Assembly: GCA_023264975.1 (NCBI GenBank)
Contig: JAHFUS010000018.1
Coordinates: forward strand, 2,333 to 56,661
DNA from: Actinomycetes bacterium
Lineage (GTDB): Bacteria; Actinomycetota; Acidimicrobiia; Acidimicrobiales; GCA-2861595
Length of the DNA stretch: 54,329 bases
Reading direction: 5' to 3'
Shown here: piece by piece, positions 24,535 to 32,667 of the stretch
Numbering within the stretch: position 1 is the stretch's first letter
How the letters are laid out: each line of letters opens with the position of its first letter
Notes under the pieces: model-generated
What the model saw: the letters and a program-made list of their open reading frames with translations, nothing else
Told to the model about the DNA's origin: nothing
Databases searched by the model: none
Translations under genes and position numbers: made by a program

Positions 24535-26640
24535 ATGGACGACAAGGGCAACGAGATCATCGCCGAGGCGCCCGAGCGCGCCCGGCAGCACTTCCGGCAC
24601 CTGCTGGCGAGCAATCCCAACTACTTCGGGTCGTTCCCCGGTCTCGGCTTCGAGGCCGTGAGCCCGAAGGACGGCGACACCCGCTACGAGGAGGTGGACT
24701 GCATCGCCTACAGCCCGGCCCGCAACCGAATCGAGGCGACGCTCCAGGTGAAGCGCCCGTTCGGCTACGGCGGCGGACCGTGCACGGCGGGCTCGTTCGA
24801 GCACGTCCGCTTCTACGTCGACTACGGCAACGGGTGGGAGGACGCCGGCGTGGCCGGCGTCAACGTCCACGACATCCCCGTCGGCAAGGACTGCGCCGGC
24901 ACCCCGACCCACCCGCTGAGCTTCGTGTGCGGTGTCGACCACTCGCCTCGGCGCAAGTGGTGCGGGCAGCCCGTACTGCCGCTGGTGCGGGCCATCCTCT
25001 CGTGGAACCTCGAGCCCCCCGCCGGCGAGCCCGACTGGACGCCGCCGTGGGGCAACGTCGAGGAGTGCCGCATCCAGATCGCCCCGAGACGCTTCATCTT
25101 CTCCGACATCGCCGCCAAGCTGCCCAAGGAGGTCCTGGCGATCATCCCGCCGGCCGTCGTCGACGAGCCGCCCGCACCGGGCCCCGACCCGGGTCCCCTC
25201 ACCCCGCTGAGCCTCACGGCGCTGGCGAAGGCGTACCGGGCGGAGAAGGTGCCGCCCCACCGCTTCGCCTTCCAGGCCCTGTCGGCCAACACCGCCAGCC
25301 CGGTGGCAGGCGCCTCGGCGCTGTCGGAGACGGCGCTGTCCGCCAAGGCGGCGGGGATCAACCTGGCCGACGTGCTCAAGGCGGTGGAGGACACGTCGGG
25401 CAACACCACCTACGAGGAGCTGGAGTGCCTCGGCCTCGACAAGGCCCTCCTCGGCGGGTCCCTGGTGGCGTCGTTCGTGGTCAAGTTGTCGAGCGGCTAC
25501 TCGGGATCGCCGTGCAGCGCGGGCAGCACCGAGTACGTCGCCTTCTGGGCCGATTGGGAGGACGACTGCTCCCTCAGCTACCTCGGCACGGTCAAGGTCA
25601 AGGTGCACGACTACAAGGACATCGGCGGCGGCCTGTGCTACTCCGCCGTGCTGCCGGTGGACCTCGGCGCCCTGCGCCAGGGATGCGAGAAGCCGGTCCT
25701 GCGCCGGGTCCGGGCGGTGCTCTCCTGGAACGCCGCGCCGTCGACCACCGACCCCGACGCCGTCCCGGTCTGGGGCAACCGGATCGACCGCCACGTGCAG
25801 ATCGAGCCCGGCGTCGTCTACGACGGCACCGCCCGCTTCACCATCGTGGGCGGCGTGGCCGCCAACGACGTCGACCTGACGAGCGGCCTCACCGTCCCGG
25901 GGGCGGTCCTCGGCACCTCGGTCACCCCCCTGCCGGACGACTGCCCCTTCGCCGGCCTGGTGGTCCTCCACGGGCCGCTCGACCCGGCGCTGGCCGGCCA
26001 CCAGTACCGGGTCCGGGCGACCAACGTCGACGGCGGTGGCACCCAGCTGCTCACGGCGCCGTTCACCGTCGTCACCTCAGGAGGCTCGGCTGTCGTCGTC
26101 ACCCCGAACCCCATCGACGGGTGGGTGGCCTGGCCGACGTGGGTGGGCAACACCACCGGCGTGCTCGGCCACCTGGCGCCGGGAGGCGACGACCGGTGGG
26201 ACTTCACCCTCGAGCTGGACGTGGCCTTCAACGTGGTCGACACCGCGCGGGTGCAGATGGACAACACGGTGAAGGACGTAGCCCTGGTGAGCGACACCGC
26301 CAACGCCGGCGACCTCGAGCTCCAGACGGCTGGGCAGTGCAAGGTGCCCCACGGTCCCGTGAACGGGACCTTCGTGGCACGGGACATGCACTTCCTGCAC
26401 TGGTCCATCTCCGTGCTGGGCGGCCCGGGCGGCCCGATCCCGCCGATCCCGCTCACCGTCGGCATCGCCTCGACGACCGAGACGCCCTTCGCAGGCACGC
26501 CGTTCACGCTGGACTTCGGTGACCCGATGATCGCTCCCTGCGGCTACGTGGTGCGCCTCACCATCACCGACCGGGCCATCGTCAACAGCGTCTACCTCGG
26601 CAACCAGGCCACCGTCGATCGGGGCATCTGCCTGGAGTAG
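24535..26640 (+). CDS. Large uncharacterised protein with two tandem beta-rich modules
   Basis: 701 residues, no signal peptide or membrane segment. Two related modules occupy about residues 20-185 and 235-440. Each has T/R-Y-E-E-[VL]-x-C, a conserved S-G/Y-G...G-x-[PC]-C-x-A-G-S-x-E-[HY]-V-x-F strand, V-K-V-H-D/V-N-V-H-D, and L-x-x-V-R-A-[IV]-L-S-W-N. A C-terminal 260-residue beta-rich part has Ig-like character. I recall similar hypothetical proteins in unrelated bacteria, but no function. Clear SD (GGAGG at 24524-24528) before ATG 24535. It lies between dop and mpa on the opposite strand, inside the proteasome locus. Possible roles (secreted-like adhesin, proteasome partner) are speculation. 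Confidence 0.8.
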   Translation: MDDKGNEIIAEAPERARQHFRHLLASNPNYFGSFPGLGFEAVSPKDGDTRYEEVDCIAYSPARNRIEATLQVKRPFGYGGGPCTAGSFEHVRFYVDYGNGWEDAGVAGVNVHDIPVGKDCAGTPTHPLSFVCGVDHSPRRKWCGQPVLPLVRAILSWNLEPPAGEPDWTPPWGNVEECRIQIAPRRFIFSDIAAKLPKEVLAIIPPAVVDEPPAPGPDPGPLTPLSLTALAKAYRAEKVPPHRFAFQALSANTASPVAGASALSETALSAKAAGINLADVLKAVEDTSGNTTYEELECLGLDKALLGGSLVASFVVKLSSGYSGSPCSAGSTEYVAFWADWEDDCSLSYLGTVKVKVHDYKDIGGGLCYSAVLPVDLGALRQGCEKPVLRRVRAVLSWNAAPSTTDPDAVPVWGNRIDRHVQIEPGVVYDGTARFTIVGGVAANDVDLTSGLTVPGAVLGTSVTPLPDDCPFAGLVVLHGPLDPALAGHQYRVRATNVDGGGTQLLTAPFTVVTSGGSAVVVTPNPIDGWVAWPTWVGNTTGVLGHLAPGGDDRWDFTLELDVAFNVVDTARVQMDNTVKDVALVSDTANAGDLELQTAGQCKVPHGPVNGTFVARDMHFLHWSISVLGGPGGPIPPIPLTVGIASTTETPFAGTPFTLDFGDPMIAPCGYVVRLTITDRAIVNSVYLGNQATVDRGICLE

Positions 26641-26654
26641 GCGTGCGGTGCCAG

Positions 26655-26684
26655 GAGGGGGCGGGCATCTCGGCCCGCCCCCTC
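26655..26684 (+). terminator. Strong 12-bp stem-loop terminator
   Basis: Arms 26655-26666 (GAGGGGGCGGGC) and 26673-26684 (GCCCGCCCCCTC) pair perfectly over an ATCTCG loop, 15 bp after the stop of the 701-residue gene. No T tract, as is common in high-GC actinobacteria. Confidence 0.75.
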
Positions 26685-26749
26685 GGCCGGCGGCCCGGCC
26701 AGTGGCGGGCGTGGAGCGCCCACATGCGCCGGTAGTTTGCGTGCGCCGC

Positions 26750-26796
26750 TTCCGCAGCGATCTGCATCCGGAATCCGGGCACAGATCGCTGTGGAA
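26750..26796. repeat. 47-nt nested inverted repeat downstream of mpa
   Basis: Outer arms 26750-26764 (TTCCGCAGCGATCTG) and 26782-26796 (CAGATCGCTGTGGAA) pair over 15 bp with one G-U position. Inside is a second small stem CCGG-AAT-CCGG (26768-26778). It lies 60 bp past the mpa stop on the minus strand, so it may be the mpa terminator, but the nested structure is unusual. Confidence 0.8.
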
Positions 26797-26856
26797 CCGA
26801 ACCGACGGTGAGGTGACGGCGGCTGCTCGACGTCGGTGCGCGCCGGCCGGGCCGGG

Positions 26857-28647
26857 CTACAGGTACTGCCCTGTGCCCACCCGCTCGATGGCCCGGCCGC
26901 CGGTCGGCTCGCCCTTGCCCTCCGACATGAGCACCCGGAGGAAGACGATGCGCTCTCCCTTCTTGCCGGAGATCTTGGCCCAGTCGTCGGGGTTGGTGGA
27001 GTTGGGCAGGTCCTCGTGCTCCTTGTACTCCTGGCGGATCGACGCCGACAGGTCCGCCATGCGGATCCCCCGGCCCTCGTTGGCGATGCGTCGCTTGATG
27101 GCCAGCTTCTTTGCCCGCCGCACGATGTTCTCGATCATGGCCCCCGAGGAGAAGTCCTTGAAGTACATGACCTCCTTGTCACCGTTCTGGTACGTGACCT
27201 CGATGAACCGGTTGTCGTCGTCCTGGCGGTACATCTCCTCGACGGTGCTCTCGATCATCACCCGCACCGCCTTGTCGGGGTCGCCGCCACCGAGCTTGTC
27301 GACCTCGGCCTGGTCGAGCGGGAGGTCCGACGTGAGGTAGCGGGCGAAGATCTGGGTGGCCGCCGCCTCGTTTGGCCGCTCGATCTTGATCTTCACGTCG
27401 AGGCGGCCGGGGCGCAGGATGGCCGGGTCGATGAGGTCCTCCCGGTTGGAGGCGCCGATCACGATGACGTTCTTCAGCGTTTCAACGCCGTCGATCTCGG
27501 CCAGCAGCTGGGGGACGACGGTGGACTCCATGTCCGACGAGATGCCGGTCCCGCGGGTGCGGAACAGCGAGTCCATCTCGTCGAAGAACACGATGACCGG
27601 CATGCCCTCTTCGGACTTCTCCCGGGCCCGCTGGAAGACCAGGCGGATCTGGCGCTCGGTCTCGCCCACGTACTTGTTGAGCAGCTCGGGGCCCTTGATG
27701 TTGAGGAAATAGCTCTTGGCGTTCTTGTCGCCGGTGACCTCGCCGACCTTCTTGGCCAAGGAGTTGGCCACCGCCTTGGCGATGAGGGTCTTGCCGCAGC
27801 CCGGAGGGCCGTAGAGCAGGATCCCCTTGGGCGCCGGCAGCTTGTGCTCGATGAACAGGTCGCGGTGCACGAACGGCAGCTCGACGGCGTCGGTGATGGC
27901 CTCGATCTGCTCGTCGAGCCCGCCCACGTCGGCGTAGGAGATGTCGGGCACCTCCTCGAGGATCAACTCCTCCACCTCGGGGCGGGGCAGGCGCTCGAGC
28001 AGCATGCCGGTGCGGCTGTCCATGAGGACGGTGTCGCCCGCCCGCAGGTAGGTGCCCTCGAGCTCCTCGGTGAGCTCGACCACCCGCTCCTCGTCGGCCC
28101 GGCCCAGGATGAGGGCCCGCTTGCCGCCGTCGAGCAGCTCCTTCAGCGTGACGACTTCGCCGGCGATCTCCTGGCTGCGGGCCAGCACCACGTTGAGCGA
28201 CTCGTTCAGGACCACCTCCTGGCCCCGCTTGAGGTCGTCGATGTCGATCTCGGGGTGGAGGGCGACGCGCATCTTGCGGCCACCCGAGAAGACGTCGACC
28301 GTCCCGTCGTCGTTGGTGGCCAGGTAGGTGCCGTAGGCCGACGGCGGCTGGGTGAGCTTGTCGACCTCCTCGCGCAGGGCGGCGATGTGCTCGCGGGCCT
28401 CGCGGAGGGTGTAGGTGAGCTTCTCGTTCTGCGAGACGGCCTGGGCCAGCTGGCCCTTCGTCTCCAGCAGCTTCTCCTCGAGCGTGCGTACGCGCTTGGG
28501 GGCGTCGTGCAGCCGGCGGCGGAGCGTGACGATCTCCTCCTCCAGCACCTTCACCTGCTCGTCCAGCTCTGCCGCCTCCAGCTCGTCCGCGCTGGTCCTG
28601 CCCTGCTCCTCGGAGTCCGTCGGAACCACCTCCTCGTTGGCGACCAT
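26857..28647 (-). CDS. mpa: Proteasome-associated ATPase Mpa/ARC
   Basis: 596 residues: an N-terminal coiled coil (about 25-85) that captures Pup, two OB-fold interdomain regions (about 90-220), an AAA+ domain with Walker A G-P-P-G-C-G-K-T, Walker B I-V-F-F-D-E-M-D and arginine finger region, and the C-terminal G-T-G-Q-Y-L whose penultimate Tyr opens the 20S gate. It unfolds pupylated proteins for PrcBA. ATG 28647 is used; longer starts fall in the promoter. It is separated from dop by a 701-residue gene of opposite strand and divergent from a ferredoxin. Confidence 0.95.
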   Translation of the reverse strand: MVANEEVVPTDSEEQGRTSADELEAAELDEQVKVLEEEIVTLRRRLHDAPKRVRTLEEKLLETKGQLAQAVSQNEKLTYTLREAREHIAALREEVDKLTQPPSAYGTYLATNDDGTVDVFSGGRKMRVALHPEIDIDDLKRGQEVVLNESLNVVLARSQEIAGEVVTLKELLDGGKRALILGRADEERVVELTEELEGTYLRAGDTVLMDSRTGMLLERLPRPEVEELILEEVPDISYADVGGLDEQIEAITDAVELPFVHRDLFIEHKLPAPKGILLYGPPGCGKTLIAKAVANSLAKKVGEVTGDKNAKSYFLNIKGPELLNKYVGETERQIRLVFQRAREKSEEGMPVIVFFDEMDSLFRTRGTGISSDMESTVVPQLLAEIDGVETLKNVIVIGASNREDLIDPAILRPGRLDVKIKIERPNEAAATQIFARYLTSDLPLDQAEVDKLGGGDPDKAVRVMIESTVEEMYRQDDDNRFIEVTYQNGDKEVMYFKDFSSGAMIENIVRRAKKLAIKRRIANEGRGIRMADLSASIRQEYKEHEDLPNSTNPDDWAKISGKKGERIVFLRVLMSEGKGEPTGGRAIERVGTGQYL

Positions 28648-28684
28648 ACACGTCTGCCGCTTCTGCGACGCTGAATCCAGGCGG

Positions 28685-28710
28685 GTTTTCCCTGTCAATC
28701 CCGGGAAAAC
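28685..28710. promoter_or_regulatory. Inverted repeat (candidate operator) between mpa and ferredoxin
   Basis: Perfect arms GTTTTCCC (28685-28692) and GGGAAAAC (28703-28710) separated by 10 nt. The spacer contains the mpa -35 TTGACA (minus strand, 28693-28698), and the right arm sits just before the ferredoxin -10. A protein bound here would affect both promoters. Confidence 0.65.
28693..28698 (-). promoter_or_regulatory. -35 element TTGACA of mpa
   Basis: A perfect TTGACA on the minus strand, about 46 nt upstream of the mpa ATG. The -10 is less clear; GATTCA at 15 nt spacing is the best candidate. Confidence 0.5.
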
Positions 28711-28714
28711 TCGC

Positions 28715-28720
28715 TATGCT
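28715..28720 (+). promoter_or_regulatory. -10 element TATGCT of the ferredoxin gene
   Basis: TATGCT with a CTGTCA (28692-28697) 17 nt upstream as -35-like element. An SD (AGGAGG, 28745-28750) and ATG 28762 follow, giving a leader of about 35 nt. Confidence 0.55.
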
Positions 28721-28761
28721 CGGGACCCGGAGCAGCATGTGCCTGAGGAGGGCTGGACGAC

Positions 28762-29001
28762 ATGGGAATGAAGGTCTGGATCGACCAGGACCTCTGCACG
28801 GGCGACGGCCTGTGCGAAGAGATCGCCCCCGCCGTCTTCACGCTCCTCGACGACGGGCTCGCCTACGTGAAGGAGGGGACCAAGGTCTTCAACCCCGGCG
28901 GCCAGTCCGGCATGGCCGTCGTCCCCGCCGGCATGGAGGACGAGACCATCGAGTCTGCCGAGGAGTGCCCCGGCGAGTGCATCTTCATAGAGACCGACTG
29001 A
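28762..29001 (+). CDS. Ferredoxin (3Fe-4S/4Fe-4S, actinobacterial type)
   Basis: 79 residues, acidic. Cluster ligands: Cys12 and Cys18 in C-T-G-D-G-L-C and Cys69-Pro in E-E-C-P-G-E-C-I, with an additional Cys at 73. The C-x5-C...C-P spacing is that of single-cluster [3Fe-4S] ferredoxins that serve cytochrome P450s and other oxidoreductases in actinobacteria. A loop of about 20 extra residues (F-N-P-G-G-Q-S-G-M-A-V-V-P-A-G) separates the halves. No partner enzyme is nearby; it shares a divergent promoter with mpa. Confidence 0.88.
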   Translation: MGMKVWIDQDLCTGDGLCEEIAPAVFTLLDDGLAYVKEGTKVFNPGGQSGMAVVPAGMEDETIESAEECPGECIFIETD

Positions 29002-29026
29002 GGGCCTGACCCGGGAGGCCGGCGGT

Positions 29027-29461
29027 TCACTGCGGGTCGGCCGGCCAGCCCCCACGCAACGCCGTCGGGCCGAGCTCCACCGACGGCATCTCCTGGCCAC
29101 GCACTGACGCCGCTGCCACGCGGAGCACGTGTGCGTTCGACAGCACCGCCACCAGGGTCATGGCCGCCAGGCCCCAGCCGACGGCCCGCCCGATCGACGT
29201 CCACGAGCGGTCCATGAGCCACACCCCGGCCAGGGTGACGAGCTTCAGTCCGATCAACCCGGTCATGCCGACGGCGGCGAGGACCATCGCTCCGACCGGT
29301 GACTGCTCCATCGCTCCCCACCGCAGGGCGATCGCGGTCGTGGCCAGATCGAGGATCGACACCGCCGCCAGCACGAACACCAGGCGACCTCGCGGCGACG
29401 TCGGCCCTCTGCCCGCCTTGACCGCCGTCGGGCTGCCTCCCGTCGCCACGGATGCATGCAT
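29027..29461 (-). CDS. Small integral membrane protein (DUF5658-like)
   Basis: 144 residues with three predicted membrane helices (LVFVLAAVSILDLATTAIAL, VGAMVLAAVGMTGLIGLKLVTLAGVWLM, VGWGLAAMTLVAVLSNAHVL). The pattern L-D-x-x-T-T-x-x-A-L-x-x-G-A-x-E-x-x-P-x-G is reminiscent of DUF5658 proteins. Function unknown. Convergent with the ferredoxin. Confidence 0.6.
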   Translation of the reverse strand: MHASVATGGSPTAVKAGRGPTSPRGRLVFVLAAVSILDLATTAIALRWGAMEQSPVGAMVLAAVGMTGLIGLKLVTLAGVWLMDRSWTSIGRAVGWGLAAMTLVAVLSNAHVLRVAAASVRGQEMPSVELGPTALRGGWPADPQ

Positions 29462-29692
29462 GCGCAGGACTGTCGGCAGGCGGACGTCCCACCTGTACCG
29501 AAGTTCTGCCCGCTCGGGCCGCTGATGCGAAGATTCCGCGTGACCACCACCAGCAGCGCTCCCGCCGCCACCGTCGGGCGCAATCTTCGCTCACCACGGC
29601 GATCCCCAAGGGGCTCTACTTGCCGACCTGTGGCTCTGGGCGATACGGGCGTGGTCCTTGATATCGGGCCGGGCGGGGCCGATAGGGATGGC

Positions 29693-30676
29693 ATGCCCAC
29701 ACGAGCACCGATCGAAAGTGGTCCACCGGCCGCCCGCATGGACAATCCCGGGGGAGCCGCCCTCATCGGTGGCGTCATGATGATGAACGGCGATCACGTC
29801 AGCGCCGCTGTCCGGCTGCCCGACGGCACCATCCTGGTCGAGGCCCTCACCCCCGCCTCGGTCCTGCCCTGGGTTCGGGTCGCCCGTCGCCTGCCCTTCG
29901 TGCGGGGCCTCGCCGCCCTGGCCACCAGCCTGTCGGCGAGCGTGGCCGCCCTGCTCTGGTCGGCCCGGGCCAGCGGGTCGAACGAAGCCGAGATGGCCCG
30001 CCTGTCGAATCGCCGCGCCACCCGGGTGGCGGCTATGGCCTTCGCAGCCGTCGTGTCGGTGGCCCCATTCTGGGCCATCTACGCCGTCGTGAGCCGGGTC
30101 GGGGGCGGCCCCGTGGCGGCTGGCGCGGCGGAGGTCGTCCTGCGGCTTGCCCTGCTCGGCGGTTACCTGTGGGCCGTCGGCCGCTGGCATCGCATCGCCG
30201 ACGTGTTCGGCTACCACGGCGCCGAGCACAAGACGATCACCTGCTACGAGGCCGGCAACCCCCTCGTCCCCGCCGTCGTCGCCGCCCACAGTCGTTTCCA
30301 TCCCCGCTGCGGTACCGCCTTCGCCTTCTGGGCCGTCATGGTCGTCTCCGCCGTCGGGGCCGCCAGCGGCGACCTCGGTCCCGCCGTGGGTGCGGTGGTG
30401 CGCCTGGCGGCCCTCGTGGTCGCCGTGGGCATCGGGTACGAGATCGTCCGGGCCGGAGCGCGGGCCGGGTCGACGCCGCTCGGCCGGGCCCTCCAGGCGC
30501 CGGGGCTGGCGCTTCAGCACCTCACCACCCGCGAGCCGCGGCTCGACCAGATCGAGACGGCCATCGCTGCCCTGCGCAGCTGCGCGACCGACCAGCAACG
30601 GGCCGCCATCGACACCGCAATCGCCGGCTGGCACCAGCAGAGCGTCACGTTGGGAGCGGTCGCCGTCGACGCCTGA
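29693..30676 (+). CDS. DUF1385 family membrane protein
   Basis: 327 residues. N-terminal G-G-x-A-L-I-G-G-V-M-M-M-N-G-D-H segment and the central F-G-Y-H-G-A-E-H-K-T-I-x-C-Y-E, followed by S-R-F-H-P-R-C-G-T-A-F-A-F, are diagnostic for DUF1385. The His/Cys/Glu-rich motif could bind a metal. Several membrane helices lie in the middle (RVAAMAFAAVVSVAPFWAIYAVV and following). Role not established. ATG 29693 is the likely start; the frame is open further upstream without a good start. In related actinobacteria the gene often lies beside rpmE/prfA, which is not so here. Confidence 0.82.
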   Translation: MPTRAPIESGPPAARMDNPGGAALIGGVMMMNGDHVSAAVRLPDGTILVEALTPASVLPWVRVARRLPFVRGLAALATSLSASVAALLWSARASGSNEAEMARLSNRRATRVAAMAFAAVVSVAPFWAIYAVVSRVGGGPVAAGAAEVVLRLALLGGYLWAVGRWHRIADVFGYHGAEHKTITCYEAGNPLVPAVVAAHSRFHPRCGTAFAFWAVMVVSAVGAASGDLGPAVGAVVRLAALVVAVGIGYEIVRAGARAGSTPLGRALQAPGLALQHLTTREPRLDQIETAIAALRSCATDQQRAAIDTAIAGWHQQSVTLGAVAVDA

Positions 30677-30698
30677 CGCGAGCATCCGCGGCGCGGTC

Positions 30699-31877
30699 CT
30701 ACCCCGAGGTGAGGCAGGGGCCGGGGCTGACGCCGTTGCCTCGGGGGGCGGCGAGGACGGCTCGGAGCTCCTTGTCGGAGAGTGCGTAGGCGGTGCCTGG
30801 TCGGTCGGGGGCTATGGCGAAGGCGACTCCCATGACCTCGCCGGCCCGGTTGACGAGAGCGGCGCCGGAGTCGCCCGGGCGGAGGGCTGCGGCCAGGATG
30901 AAGACGTCGCGGCGGGTGGTGCGGGCGTCGTAGAGGTCGCGGCCGACAGCGTCGACCTGCTGGCGAATGGCGGCGGGGGCGATGCGCAACTGCTCCTGAC
31001 CGCCGGGGTGGCCCATCACCGCTCCCCGGTCGCCCACCCCCCCATTGCCGACAGCCAAGGGTGCCTGACCGAGGCCGGGCACGCGGAGCACGGCCAGGTC
31101 GCGCTCTGGGTCGAACACGACGACTGTCGCCGAGAAGCTCTTGCCGTCCGGCCGCTCCACCGACGTGCCCCCGGGATGGTGGCCCGCCACCACGTGGGCG
31201 TTGGTGATCACCGTGTCGGGGGCGGCGGAGAAGCCGCTCCCCTCCTGGGTGCGCGAGCAGGCGACCCCGGAGATCTTCACGGTGGAGCCGGCCACCCGGT
31301 CGAGGATCGCCGGGTCGATGCCGGTGGTGGCCGGGGGAGGGCCCGTCACCGGCGCCGGCCGCAGGGCCTCGAACACCTTGGGGAAGTTGGTCTCCCCTAC
31401 CACCCGGCGCAGGGCCTTGAGGGTGTCCGGCGGGGCGGGCAGGCGGGAGTCGAGGAACCGGGCGATAGCCGAGGTGCGGGCCTCCCTCGACACCGAGCCC
31501 GGCACGTCGGCGATGGCGGGCAGGAGCAGCCACAGGGCGGCGAGAACGCCGAGGGTGCCCACCACCGCGCCGACCGCGCTGTCGACGATGCGGACGGGGC
31601 CGACCGGCACGAAGCGGCGCAGCGACGACCCGAGGAGCAGGCCGGCGCCCTGGCCCACAAAGGCACCGCCCAGCAGCACCACGCCGGCGATCATGAGCTT
31701 GCTCGTCGGGTCGGGACCGTCGAACGTGCGGACGACGGCGGGCAGGAATCGGGCGGCCAGGACCAGGCCGAGTGTCATCCCGATCCACGACACGACGCGG
31801 GCCAGGAACCCGAGCTGCCACCCGCCGGCTGCAGCCGCCGCCGCGGCCAGGACGATGACGAGGTCGAGACTGTTCAC
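30699..31877 (-). CDS. marP: Membrane-anchored serine protease (MarP-like, CvpA plus trypsin)
   Basis: 392 residues: four N-terminal membrane helices of the CvpA/colicin V production type (about 5-125), then an extracytoplasmic trypsin-like protease with His in T-N-A-H-V-V-A-G, Asp in P-E-R-D-L-A-V-L and Ser in R-P-G-D-S-G-A-A-L-V. Cysteines in the protease region (V-A-C-S-R-T...) could form a disulfide as in mycobacterial MarP, which is required for acid resistance. It lies 13 bp after trmI on the same strand, so it may be co-transcribed with the tRNA-modification genes. Confidence 0.88.
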   Translation of the reverse strand: MNSLDLVIVLAAAAAAAGGWQLGFLARVVSWIGMTLGLVLAARFLPAVVRTFDGPDPTSKLMIAGVVLLGGAFVGQGAGLLLGSSLRRFVPVGPVRIVDSAVGAVVGTLGVLAALWLLLPAIADVPGSVSREARTSAIARFLDSRLPAPPDTLKALRRVVGETNFPKVFEALRPAPVTGPPPATTGIDPAILDRVAGSTVKISGVACSRTQEGSGFSAAPDTVITNAHVVAGHHPGGTSVERPDGKSFSATVVVFDPERDLAVLRVPGLGQAPLAVGNGGVGDRGAVMGHPGGQEQLRIAPAAIRQQVDAVGRDLYDARTTRRDVFILAAALRPGDSGAALVNRAGEVMGVAFAIAPDRPGTAYALSDKELRAVLAAPRGNGVSPGPCLTSG

Positions 31878-31890
31878 GGCGCAGGCGAGG

Positions 31891-32667
31891 CTACTGAGTT
31901 CCCACCAACCTGGCCGACGTCAGAAAGGCGGTGTGGGCCACCATGCGGTGGTCAGGCCGAACTGCCTGGCCCTCGATGTGCCAGGTGCGCACGAGCACCT
32001 CCTGAGTCTCGGCGAAGGCGAAGCCGCTCTCGTCGAGCGCCTCCCGAACCTGCGATGCCTGGAGGATGCTCGGCGTGTACGCCACCAGGATGCCGCCCGG
32101 CGACAGCGCCACCTGGGCGTGCTTCACGACACGCCACGGCTCGGGAAGGTCGAGGACAACCCGGTCGAAGCCGGTTCCGTCTATGCCCTCGTACACGTCA
32201 CGCTCCTCGACGGCGTAGCGCTCCAGCGCCTCGTCGCCGAGGAAGGACCCCACGTTGGCGATGGCCTTGGCCGCGAAGTCGGGTCGCAGCTCGTAGCCGG
32301 TGACGACGGCGCCGGCGCGCAACAGGGTCATCGAGAGCGCACCCGACCCGAGCCCCGACTCGAACACCCGGGCCCCAGGGAAGATGTCGGCCAGCATGAG
32401 GATGGGGCCGAGGTCCTTCGGATAGATGACCTGTGCGCCCCGGGGCATCTTCAGGATGAAGTCGGCGAGGGTCGGGCGGACGGCCTGGTACCAGGCGTTG
32501 GTGGTGGAGCGCACCACCACCCCCTCGGGCCGGCCGATCAGGTCCTCGTGCGGCACGTAGCCGGTGTGGGTGTGGAACTGGGCCCCGGGGGTGAGGGTGA
32601 CGAGGTACCGGCGGTTCTTCCTGTCCACCAGCAGGGCCCGCTCTCCTGCCGCCAGCGGCCCTCTCAC
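31891..32667 (-). CDS. trmI: tRNA (adenine58-N1)-methyltransferase
   Basis: 258 residues. N-terminal small beta domain (K-N-R-R-Y-L-V-T-L, F-H-T-H-T-G-Y-V-P-H-E-D-L-I-G) and a Rossmann methyltransferase with SAM motif E-S-G-L-G-S-G-A-L-S, then L-D-L-P-E-P-W (catalytic Asp). It forms m1A58 in the T loop of tRNA as a homotetramer. The GTG start at 32667 overlaps the ttuA stop (GTGA); the longer frame reaching 33582 is the shadow of ttuA. Confidence 0.93.
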   Translation of the reverse strand: MRGPLAAGERALLVDRKNRRYLVTLTPGAQFHTHTGYVPHEDLIGRPEGVVVRSTTNAWYQAVRPTLADFILKMPRGAQVIYPKDLGPILMLADIFPGARVFESGLGSGALSMTLLRAGAVVTGYELRPDFAAKAIANVGSFLGDEALERYAVEERDVYEGIDGTGFDRVVLDLPEPWRVVKHAQVALSPGGILVAYTPSILQASQVREALDESGFAFAETQEVLVRTWHIEGQAVRPDHRMVAHTAFLTSARLVGTQ

